In this document: in pieces, positions 14,552 to 22,900 of the stretch
Layout: every line of letters begins with the position of its first letter
Numbering within the stretch: the stretch's first letter is position 1
Position numbers and translations under genes: made by a program
From: a virus
DNA: 64,000 bases
Reading direction: 5' to 3' (one strand)
IMG/VR virus record: IMGVR_UViG_3300042485_001870
Location: 1-64,000 of that record
The notes under the pieces: generated by a model
The model's database searches: none
Seen by the model: only the letters and a program-made list of their open reading frames with translations
Told to the model about the DNA's origin: nothing

Positions 14552-15203
14552 TTGGGGTGACTCACCTGAAGAGTTCAACAAGCTGATACACAAAGAGATA
14601 TTTGAAGATAAGATGTACGAAAAGGTTTTTAAGGTGAAAGAGGGGGATGTCGTTTTTGACATTGGCGCAAGTACAGGGGCTTTTGCTTATTCTATCTTGG
14701 GTGCAAATCCAAGTCATGTTTTTTGCTTTGAGCCTAGTTACAAGGAGTTTATGACATTGGTATTAAATACTAGACAAGCGCCTGTTACCTGTGTAAACAA
14801 AGCCATATCTGGTATAGTAGGGGAGTTTAAATCAGACTATATATTTGATAATGACCAAGATAAGATATATTCTACCACTTTTATGCAAGTGATAAAAGAC
14901 TATAATATAAATAAAATAGATTTTTTAAAAATGGATTGCGAGGGTGGTGAGTATGATATTTGCAATGCTAAAAACCTATTATGGATAAAAGAAAATGTAA
15001 GCCAAATAAGTGGTGAATGGCATTTAAGCACTCCTGAATTAAAAAATAATTTCAGAATATTTAGGGAGAACTATCTAACGGCATCTAACTATAAAATATA
15101 TTCACTAGACAATTTTGATATAACAATGGGTGTTTGGTCAGATGAATTTATAGACTATTATACAGAAGTTATCGTACACATAGACAATAAAAAAGCAGGT
15201 TAA
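14538..15203 (+). CDS. FkbM-family methyltransferase
   Basis: 221 residues, FkbM type class I methyltransferase. Motif I is VVFDIGASTGAFAYSI near 38-53, FCFEP follows near 65, and IDFLKMDCEGGEYDI near 130-145 holds the typical D-x-E-G segment. Such enzymes methylate sugar hydroxyls in glycans and polyketides. It overlaps the fused glycosyltransferase gene by 14 bases. Its stop overlaps, tail to tail, the end of DUF2061 on the other strand. A second FkbM enzyme lies at 35686-36321. Confidence 0.85.
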   Translation: MENFNWGDSPEEFNKLIHKEIFEDKMYEKVFKVKEGDVVFDIGASTGAFAYSILGANPSHVFCFEPSYKEFMTLVLNTRQAPVTCVNKAISGIVGEFKSDYIFDNDQDKIYSTTFMQVIKDYNINKIDFLKMDCEGGEYDICNAKNLLWIKENVSQISGEWHLSTPELKNNFRIFRENYLTASNYKIYSLDNFDITMGVWSDEFIDYYTEVIVHIDNKKAG

Positions 15204-15418
15204 GGTTGTTTATTTTTTAGACCATAAGTAATCCATCTATACCAAATACGTTCATGGATGTAATATTGGATTGGTTTATAAACAAGTTCAGCTACTCCAA
15301 ATGCAGCTCCTACTTTTATGGAACCACTAATGCCCCACATGATTCCAAATCCGATAGCTGTACTAATAATTCTGTAGCTTATAGTCTTGGCTAAATGCCT
15401 TTTCTTTTCTACTATCAT
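15200..15418 (-). CDS. DUF2061 small membrane protein
   Basis: 72 residues matching DUF2061: the KTISYRIIST start, two hydrophobic helices (about 16-32 and 36-50), and the end YYIHERIWYRW. Its start overlaps the stop of the nucleotidyltransferase by four bases, so it belongs to the sulfation operon. The family has no established biochemical role. Coupling to APS kinase and a sulfotransferase suggests a part in sulfate handling or in placing the sulfation enzymes at the membrane (inference). Confidence 0.8.
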   Translation of the reverse strand: MIVEKKRHLAKTISYRIISTAIGFGIMWGISGSIKVGAAFGVAELVYKPIQYYIHERIWYRWITYGLKNKQP

Positions 15419-15792
15419 AAACCTAATTCTTTTCTAATTTTTGTAGCTGAAATTTCTGCCACTTCTGATGGCGGTATATATTCTATAATGTCATATCCAA
15501 CTCCTCTACCAAAGTTGACTGAAGAAATATCAGGAACAATAATAACTTGAACACTTTCATTATACCAATACTCTTTTGATATGTTTTCAAATACCTGCTT
15601 TGTAGTAAATGGATTTTTTTCATTAACCTCTCCATCTCTAACAGCAATACACACCCTTCCTCCGTCATCTAATACTTGCTGAAATAATTGTTTATGAGCC
15701 TCGTGTAAAGGTTGCCAACGACCTATAAATAAAGACCATTGACTATCTTTTCTCTCCATTGAGCTTTTAACGTGTACTTTTTTGTCCCACAT
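15415..15792 (-). CDS. Nucleotidyltransferase (cytidylyltransferase-like fold)
   Basis: 125 residues. The HxxH-type signature is GRWQPLHEAH (residues 24-33), and the C-terminal signature ISATKIRKEL is at 114-123. Both are hallmarks of the NMN-adenylyltransferase / cytidylyltransferase superfamily, to which ATP sulfurylase also belongs. It sits between APS kinase and DUF2061, overlapping APS kinase by 26 bases, so it may supply adenosine 5'-phosphosulfate to the kinase. That step is inference; the protein is much shorter than known ATP sulfurylases. An internal ATG at 15759 would avoid the overlap. Confidence 0.75.
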   Translation of the reverse strand: MWDKKVHVKSSMERKDSQWSLFIGRWQPLHEAHKQLFQQVLDDGGRVCIAVRDGEVNEKNPFTTKQVFENISKEYWYNESVQVIIVPDISSVNFGRGVGYDIIEYIPPSEVAEISATKIRKELGL

Positions 15793-16213
15793 ATTTTTCT
15801 ATTTTTTCTAATGTTTCTTCAATTGATTGATTGTCGGTATTTATTTGCATGAAATTTTCCAATTCTGGCTCTTCAAAGTCAGCAACATGGAAACCTTCTC
15901 TACCTCTAGGATTTGTATAAGTTAGGTATATCCATTTTACATTTGGCACTAAATTATTTAAATAATCTCTTGCTTCTTTATATGGATAAACAACAGACAT
16001 AACAACATCATAACTCATTCCGTTTAAAAATGCAGCAATATCACTAGCTTTCTGCAAATTTCTTAATCTACCTTCTTTACTAAAATCCTTATTATTAAAT
16101 ACCTCTCTTAACTTATCTCCATCAATATGAATGTCATATAAGTTTTCAAATTCTAATCTTTCTGCTAATGTTGTCTTACCACTATGCGGCTGACCAAATA
16201 ATACTATTATCAT
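15767..16213 (-). CDS. cysC: Adenylylsulfate (APS) kinase-like enzyme
   Basis: 148 residues. The P-loop is GQPHSGKTT (7-15), and IDGDKLREVF (30-39) with KEGRLRNL (46-53) match the APS-binding motifs of CysC (DGDNLR and D-R-ENIRR-like). The enzyme would make PAPS, the sulfate donor, from APS and ATP. The gene overlaps the sulfotransferase gene by four bases (ATGA), which ties PAPS production to its use. It is shorter than bacterial CysC (about 200 residues). A general small-molecule kinase is the alternative, but the neighbour argues for PAPS. Confidence 0.8.
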   Translation of the reverse strand: MIIVLFGQPHSGKTTLAERLEFENLYDIHIDGDKLREVFNNKDFSKEGRLRNLQKASDIAAFLNGMSYDVVMSVVYPYKEARDYLNNLVPNVKWIYLTYTNPRGREGFHVADFEEPELENFMQINTDNQSIEETLEKIEKYVGQKSTR

Positions 16214-17028
16214 TTTGTATATCTAAATTGTTGAAAAAACCATTGATAATTATCCCAAATCCACCCTGTCACCTCTTTGCCCAACAGTTGTTTAGCTCTT
16301 GATGGAACAGGCTCTAGCTTTGTACGGATGGTATGGTCACCAAAGCTTCCATATACTTCATCATCTTCTTTAGTTACTTGCTCTATGTTGTCCCAATCAT
16401 GTTGGTAATATGGTATGCCTAAATACTCGTATATTTTTACCATTGTGCTATCAGGATATAAACATAAATCCTCAAACTTTACAAATAAAACATGCTTATC
16501 TATATCTAATCTAAACATCTCCTGCAACCTTTCAATAGCTAATCCTACGGGCTGTGATTGTGACCAAATGTCTATACGCTTTGGTACTGTTGTTCCTTGC
16601 ATTTGCGCCCAATTTAAAATAGCATTTGCTTTGTCTGGATTCTTTCTATAGTTGTTTTCCATTGATGCAAACACATCTCTTAAATCTCTAACCATCACAA
16701 TAATTTTTGGGTTAGGTTGTATGAAATTTAAAAAGTCATAGTGTATGCCCCATCCTCTTGATTTGTCTACAATATACTTTTTATTTGTAATGGCATTATA
16801 ATAAGCTTCCATACCAAATCTACAAAAGGCTTGGAAAGCCGTTTTCATTATCGCAGAATCTTGTGCTTGAAATTCAGGAGAGTCTGTGTAATTACCTCTT
16901 GCAGCAAATACTAATTCTAAAACGCCACTTGTAGGCGTTGCATAGATATCTGAATTTTGAGCTAGTATGTTTTGTAAAAGTGTACTACCACTTCGGGGAA
17001 GAGAACTTTGGTAAAATATTTTTTCCAT
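16210..17028 (-). CDS. PAPS-dependent sulfotransferase
   Basis: 272 residues. The 5'-phosphosulfate loop is SSLPRSGSTLL (8-18), and the 3'-phosphate-binding region is IIVMVRDLRDVFAS (109-122), both diagnostic of the sulfotransferase superfamily. It would transfer sulfate to a hydroxyl, most likely on a sugar or a protein side chain. It lies between a GT9-like glycosyltransferase (one base upstream) and APS kinase (overlapping), so the operon seems to build and sulfate a glycan. Soluble, no signal peptide. Confidence 0.88.
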   Translation of the reverse strand: MEKIFYQSSLPRSGSTLLQNILAQNSDIYATPTSGVLELVFAARGNYTDSPEFQAQDSAIMKTAFQAFCRFGMEAYYNAITNKKYIVDKSRGWGIHYDFLNFIQPNPKIIVMVRDLRDVFASMENNYRKNPDKANAILNWAQMQGTTVPKRIDIWSQSQPVGLAIERLQEMFRLDIDKHVLFVKFEDLCLYPDSTMVKIYEYLGIPYYQHDWDNIEQVTKEDDEVYGSFGDHTIRTKLEPVPSRAKQLLGKEVTGWIWDNYQWFFQQFRYTK

Positions 17029-17029
17029 A

Positions 17030-17908
17030 TTATTTTTTCAGTGATTCAATAATTTTATTTACATCAAATATCTCCTCTTCGTTATTATACGGAAACTCCA
17101 AAAGATTACCTGAAATATCATACTTCTGCAAGAATGAATGTCTTAACTCTGGCTTTTTTGTTTCATTGTTAGCTAAAATATTATCATGTATTTCATGTCC
17201 AAATACAACAGGTGTATTAACTACCCAACATACTGTGCTTGGCTTATTCATTGCAGCAGCAGCATGGTGAGCAAAGCTATCCATAAACAATCTTTTCTCA
17301 CTTAAATCTATAAGAACTGCTAATGCTCTAAAATTATCTGTTACTGAAAATGTTCCATCAAATGATGGTTGGTCATCTCTTCTAATATGAATGATGTTGT
17401 AATCATTTCTAAATTCTTCAATTACTCTTGCTACAACACTTGTAGGTATATCTCTTGCCCATGAGTATTTTAATTCTTGTTGAGCTGCGCCACCATTGGT
17501 TTGCAATAAAAATATTGGCTTGTCTGAAACAAACTTCTTACTAAAAAAGCTTCGCTCTCTATCGGTAAGAAACAATTCTGGACTAGTTGATTCGGGTAAA
17601 TCTAAACCAAGCATCTTACACCATGTATGTGTTAAATGTTCTGTTTGTAATAAATGCCCTGCTTCTAGGTACGGGTCGTGTCCAAAGAATTTAAAATCTT
17701 TTCCATCAATATAATCTTGGTAAAAATATTGAGTTTGACCAAATGTAAAAGCCCTATCAACGTGTGGATTATCAAGAAATACTTCAGGATAACCGCTTAA
17801 CACGATTAATTGGGCTTCAGGATATTGTTTTTTAATTTGTTTGCAAATAACGGTGGACATGATACATTTACCAATTCCGCCATTAACTTGTAAGATAGCT
17901 ATCTTCAT
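17030..17908 (-). CDS. GT9-like (heptosyltransferase-type) glycosyltransferase
   Basis: About 292 residues. The frame extends to a TTG at 17929, but ATG 17908 gives the normal MKIAILQVNGGIGKCI start and leaves room for the promoter box at 17927-17934. N-terminal strand-glycine loop (QVNGGIGK), a middle LLQTNGGAAQ segment, HIRRDDQ, and MDSFAHHAAAAMNKPSTVCW near the end are the GT9 (WaaC/WaaF-like) landmarks. It opens the sulfation operon and reads away from the fibre gene. The sugar donor and acceptor are unknown. Confidence 0.75.
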   Translation of the reverse strand: MKIAILQVNGGIGKCIMSTVICKQIKKQYPEAQLIVLSGYPEVFLDNPHVDRAFTFGQTQYFYQDYIDGKDFKFFGHDPYLEAGHLLQTEHLTHTWCKMLGLDLPESTSPELFLTDRERSFFSKKFVSDKPIFLLQTNGGAAQQELKYSWARDIPTSVVARVIEEFRNDYNIIHIRRDDQPSFDGTFSVTDNFRALAVLIDLSEKRLFMDSFAHHAAAAMNKPSTVCWVVNTPVVFGHEIHDNILANNETKKPELRHSFLQKYDISGNLLEFPYNNEEEIFDVNKIIESLKK

Positions 17909-17926
17909 GAATATTTGGGTTTTGCC

Positions 17927-17958
17927 CAAAGTTATGAAGTAACTATTAAATTAAAAAA
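17927..17958 (-). promoter_or_regulatory. Promoter for the sulfation operon
   Basis: Read on the - strand, a T-rich -33 region, 19 nt, then TAACTTTG (17927-17934), a perfect TAnnTTTG. It lies 18 bases before ATG 17908. The -33 box is only TTTT. Confidence 0.4.
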
Positions 17959-17974
17959 TTAATTTAATTAAATA

Positions 17975-18304
17975 TTATTTTGGTTCTGCTGGAGGTACAT
18001 AAGCCAACACTTCTGCTGCTAATGTATCTAACAACGCTTGGTCTAGGTTAGCTGCCTCTACTCTAAATGATTCAGCATCAGGAGTGTTTGGTAACCAATC
18101 AGAAAACAATGTGTTAAAGTTATTAATAGCGTGATATGTTTTTGGACTAGCGTAACCTTCAGGCTTGCCTGCCCATACATTATCAACTACTGCATCAACA
18201 TCTGCTTGAAAAGCTGAAATTGGTGCTTGTACGTTTTTTGTGTCAGATATTGCTTGAACTGTTCCGAATCCGAAGATGTGAAGTGTGTTCCATAAATTTG
18301 CCAT
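17975..18304 (-). CDS. Small hypothetical protein of the fibre module
   Basis: 109 residues, helical, with a proline-rich end (YVPPAEPK). It is the last gene of the fibre operon, 50 bases after the Asp-box protein. It could be a fibre assembly chaperone or a small tail component. No family recognised. Confidence 0.55.
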   Translation of the reverse strand: MANLWNTLHIFGFGTVQAISDTKNVQAPISAFQADVDAVVDNVWAGKPEGYASPKTYHAINNFNTLFSDWLPNTPDAESFRVEAANLDQALLDTLAAEVLAYVPPAEPK

Positions 18305-18354
18305 AATTGTTATTTTTATTTATTTACAAATATAATTAATTATAAAGATATTTC

Positions 18355-19968
18355 CTATATTTTAATCCAACTAGACCCTCCATTATTAGACCTCCATAAT
18401 TCATTAGTATTATTACTACTATAATTACAAGTGCCTGCTAATATATATTGACCATCATCTGACGCTGAAATAGCCCACCATTGTTTATTTCCGGGTCCCG
18501 ATACTGCTGTTAGTGGCGTTGCAAAACTAGCTCCACTTTGATAAATTGGATAAGTAGTATTAGCACTATAATAAAGAGTATAAAATCTATTTGAACCATT
18601 ATTAAATACAGCGATTCCACGATAAGCTGATGCAACAAAAGTAGAAAAACTACTACCTGAATTAGTAGAGGTATATATATCTGCACCTATTAGCCCAATC
18701 ACTGAACCACTTGATGTCATTGATATTCCTCTTTTAGAAATGCCTTGTGTTCCAAAAGTAACAGATGTCCAACTAGCACCATTATTAGTAGATTTAGAAA
18801 TCCCTGTTTGAGTGCTGATAACCATTAAGGAGCCATCTGAATCTATTTCACTAACAAAAAAACTATTTTGTTCATTTTGGTCATCTTCGTCAATAGCAAG
18901 AGAAAATGATGCTCCAAAGTTATTAGATAAATAACTTCTAGATGTTGGAGTACTAGCACTACATAATGAAGGGAAAAGACATACTATAATATGCTCTCCA
19001 TCTCCTGAAATAGATACATTGCTTATAGCTAATGGATTAGGGTAATCACAGGAAGGGATATTGCTTGTTATATCTGTAAAACTAGCACCATAATCACTAG
19101 AGAAAATAAGTTTACCATATTGTTCGCCTGCTACTACATACTCTCCAGTATCTGATATAGCAATTGAACTCCAATAACCAATTAATGTAGATTGTTGTCC
19201 TCCAACCTTTTGGAAATTTACACCGTAATCAATAGAGCGGTATATATACCCTTGTAAATTATCAAGAAATTGAGGTCCGACTTTTGCTGAAGCTACTACT
19301 TGATATTGTCCTGTTGTTCTACTAACAGCTACTGATGAAATTGGGAATTTTACATCAGTAACTCCATTATTAATTCCTCCATCTTCTACTACTACTCTAA
19401 TAGCACTTGGAGCATATATAGTATAAGGAAAAGATAATAATACATATTGTGGTCCACTTGGAAGAAATATATCAGATTGGTCTACTATTTGATTGCTTGA
19501 GTATATAGTAATATGAGCATAACCTGATGGGCTGCTTATTGTACCATCTATATATAATATAAATCCAAAACCGGCTCCATTATCTGCATATACTTGAAAA
19601 TCATAATTAATTGTAGTAATAGTAGTTACATTATATGAAAAAGCGGCAAGATTCCCATTAGTTGAACCTGTAAAATAAATACCATAAGCAGGCTCCATAG
19701 TTATTGTTCCTGTAGTATATATATCACCTTTTACAACAAGCTGATTTGTAGTTTTATTTGCAAAAGGAGGATATGCCGCTATAGTTGGATATGATATAGA
19801 AAGAGGGGCAAGTATATAATCTTCAAATTCTTGTTTAGTTATTTGCTTTGTACTAACAGGGACAGGATTAGATGGAAATGCCGGAGCATAAAATGGAGGA
19901 TTAGTTATTGCATCTTGTAAATTATTACAAGAAACACATTGGTTATCAGCTATACTTGCAAAACTCAT
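18355..19968 (-). CDS. Asp-box (BNR-like) beta-propeller protein, probable tail adhesin
   Basis: 537 residues. After an N-terminal domain (about 1-200) with beta-rich low-complexity sequence, at least six Asp-box motifs (S-x-D/N-x-G-x-S/T-F/W) recur at intervals of roughly 45-60 residues, for example SSDYGASF, STNNGASW, STNSGSSF and SNNGGSSW. Such repeats build sialidase- or VPS10-like beta-propellers. It begins one base from the giant fibre gene and is probably a receptor-binding or glycan-binding partner. Sialidase catalytic residues (Arg triad, Glu/Tyr) are not evident, so binding is more likely than cleavage. Confidence 0.7.
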   Translation of the reverse strand: MSFASIADNQCVSCNNLQDAITNPPFYAPAFPSNPVPVSTKQITKQEFEDYILAPLSISYPTIAAYPPFANKTTNQLVVKGDIYTTGTITMEPAYGIYFTGSTNGNLAAFSYNVTTITTINYDFQVYADNGAGFGFILYIDGTISSPSGYAHITIYSSNQIVDQSDIFLPSGPQYVLLSFPYTIYAPSAIRVVVEDGGINNGVTDVKFPISSVAVSRTTGQYQVVASAKVGPQFLDNLQGYIYRSIDYGVNFQKVGGQQSTLIGYWSSIAISDTGEYVVAGEQYGKLIFSSDYGASFTDITSNIPSCDYPNPLAISNVSISGDGEHIIVCLFPSLCSASTPTSRSYLSNNFGASFSLAIDEDDQNEQNSFFVSEIDSDGSLMVISTQTGISKSTNNGASWTSVTFGTQGISKRGISMTSSGSVIGLIGADIYTSTNSGSSFSTFVASAYRGIAVFNNGSNRFYTLYYSANTTYPIYQSGASFATPLTAVSGPGNKQWWAISASDDGQYILAGTCNYSSNNTNELWRSNNGGSSWIKI

Positions 19969-19969
19969 A

Positions 19970-22900
19970 TTATTTCAATTTAGCTTCTAGTTTAGCAATT
20001 CTTTCTTCTAGTTTAGATAGTTTATAAGTATTTACGTGGTTGTAATCAACTTGCTTATATCCCTCTACATTATTGTGTACTGCATTTGGAAGTACTTTTT
20101 CTACTTCTTGTGCTATGTAACCAAAACAAGATTTATTATCCGTATCTTTTTTCCAAGAGAATTGACTAAAATTAATACCATCATAAGCACTAAATGTGTT
20201 ATGAATATTTTTAAGTCTGCAATCTGATGTTTCAAAAAATGCTGTGGCAAACATACAAGAACAAGCACAAGAGTTATTTGTATAAAAAGTACAAGCTGCT
20301 GAAGCAGTGATGCTACAACCAAAAGCTCCCGACCAAGCCCCACTAGCGGTATTACTTGAACCTCCTAAAACAGCAGAACAACCACCTGATGCTGCATTTG
20401 AAACACCTCCTACAACTACACTACGATATCCTGAAGCTGTATTACTATCACCACCGCCTACAAAACTTCTACCACTACTTGCGGTGTTACTTGCTCCTCC
20501 TGCAACTGTTGTAAAATATGTTCCACTAGCTGTGTTTGATGCACCCCCACCTACTGTATTGTAAGCAATACCTGAAGCTGTGTTACCAACACCACCTGAT
20601 ACTGTTGAGCTTAAGGTTGAAGCTGTATTACCTGTACCACCTGACACTGTAGAAGTAGCTCCTGAAGATATGTTACTAACACCACCCCCTACAACAGAAC
20701 AAACACCTGATGCTGTATTTGTAACACCTCCTCCTACTGTTGAATAACTATTTGTTACTGTATTAGTACATCCACCTGCTATTGCTCCCCAAGCACCTGA
20801 AACAACATTTGCTCTACCACCACCAATAAATCCGTGACAACCTGCTGATATTACATTTTGATAACCACCTGATATTGTTGATGCATAGACACCACATATT
20901 CTACTGTTATAACCTGCACCAATAAATGAATAATATCCTGAAGCTGTATTGTCTGCTCCTCCTACTACTGCTGCTTTATAAGGTCCACAAGCTCTATTAC
21001 CTGTACCTCCAACAACAACAGCAGCCCAAGAAGTAGCATTATTACTATATCCACCACCTACAAAAGTACCGCAATTTGTTGATGTATTGCCAAATCCGCC
21101 TGAAACCACTGATGCACAACCTGAAGCTGTATTAGCATATCCACCTCCTGCTTTTGAAAATACACCTGAAGCTGTGTTTGATTGTCCACCACCTATTGAT
21201 GTGTGGCTAGCTGATGCTACACTACCATATCCACCTACAATTGATGCACAAGAACCTGATACATTATTATTTTGACCACCACCAATAAATGCACGATATC
21301 CTGAATTGGTATTAGTTCTTCCTCCTACAACTACATTTTCTGTTCCTGTAACTCTATTTGCATATCCTCCTGATATTGTTGAAGCATAACCACATACTAT
21401 ATTATTATATCCACCACCAATAGTATCATAAGTACCTGATGCTGTATGTGCTCTACCACCTGCTACTGTTGTAGCTTGACCATTTGATGTGTTACTAATA
21501 CCACCACCTATTACGGCATAAATAGCTGATGAATTATTTCCGCTACCTCCTGCATTTACTGAAAAACTACCTGATGCAGCATTACCTCCTCCGCCTCCTG
21601 CAAAAGAACAAGCACCTGATGCAGCATTAGCTGCTCCACCACTTACTGTACTATGATTTCCTGAAGCAGTATTTACTCTTCCACCTGCTATAACACTTCT
21701 GTTACCACTTACTGTATTAGCTTCACCTCCTCCTATAAAAGAAGAATAGTTTGATACAGTATTATAATATCCACTTCCAATACCTGACCAAATATAACCA
21801 ACATTATTACAAATACCTCCTGATACTACAGCATATCCTGCTGAAGCTGTATTTGTTTTACCACCGCCTATAAAAGAACAAGCTCCTGAAGCTATATTTG
21901 AAAGACCTCCTCCTATGAAAGAATCTGTTGATGAAGCAGTATTTCCACGTCCACCTACCACTGCTGAATAATTTCCTGTAGCTGAGTTTCCTTGACCACC
22001 TGCCACCGTAGAACGATAGTTACTAGCTGTGTTGGTTTGACCACCCCCTACTGTTGTCCAAAAACCTGAGGCTAAATTATTATTACCACCTCCCACAAAT
22101 GCTTCATATCCTGATGCGGTGCTAGCAACACCACTTGCAACTGCTGAACCTAAGCCTGATGCTATATTTGCACATCCTCCTCCTATAGATGAGTATTGAC
22201 CTGTTGCTCTATTCTGAAATCCTCCTCCTATTGTTGAAAACTGACCTGCTGCAAAAAATGTTGTAGGAGCTACTGAAAAAAATCCATTTGTAGTATTAAA
22301 TGTACCACCTGATGTGTTGTTTCCAATACCACCTGATATTGTTGTACCTGATGTACATCCTGCTGCGACAGAACTACAAATATAGTTACAAGTACCTGCA
22401 CCAATAAATGATGCTGTTGAATTTAAACAGTTTTTATAACCTGCTGATATTGTATTATAATTACCACTACTATTATTATACCATCCACCACTAATTGTGT
22501 TAGCATAACCACTTGCTGTGTTTGTTTGACCACCACCAATAAATGAACGAGAACCTGATGCTGTGTTTGATATACCTCCTGAAACTGTAGAAAATTGATT
22601 TGAAGCTGTATTAGAACATCCTCCTATAATAGCTGAAGTTGAACCTGATGATATATTATTATTACCACCACCTACAAAAGAGTATCCCCCTGAAGATGTA
22701 TTACCTTTACCACCTGCTATTGTACTTGATGTAGCAGGAGCATTGTTACTCCTACCTCCTGCTATTGTAACATAATATCCTGAAGCTGTATTTGATGTTC
22801 CACCTCCAATTGTACCACCATATTGACTATTTAATACATTACTTGCACCACCACCAATAGTACTTGCAGCATTGGCTCCAATAACACAAACAACGTTAGC

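Noticed and set aside
15415-16213. APS kinase and nucleotidyltransferase as one gene broken by a frameshift
   Set aside because: Both frames have their own start, complete motifs and a stop, and a 26-base overlap is normal in this operon. A fused ancestor remains possible.
17909-17929. Upstream TTG start for the GT9-like gene
   Set aside because: ATG 17908 gives the normal family N-terminus, and the TTG lies in the promoter's -7 region.
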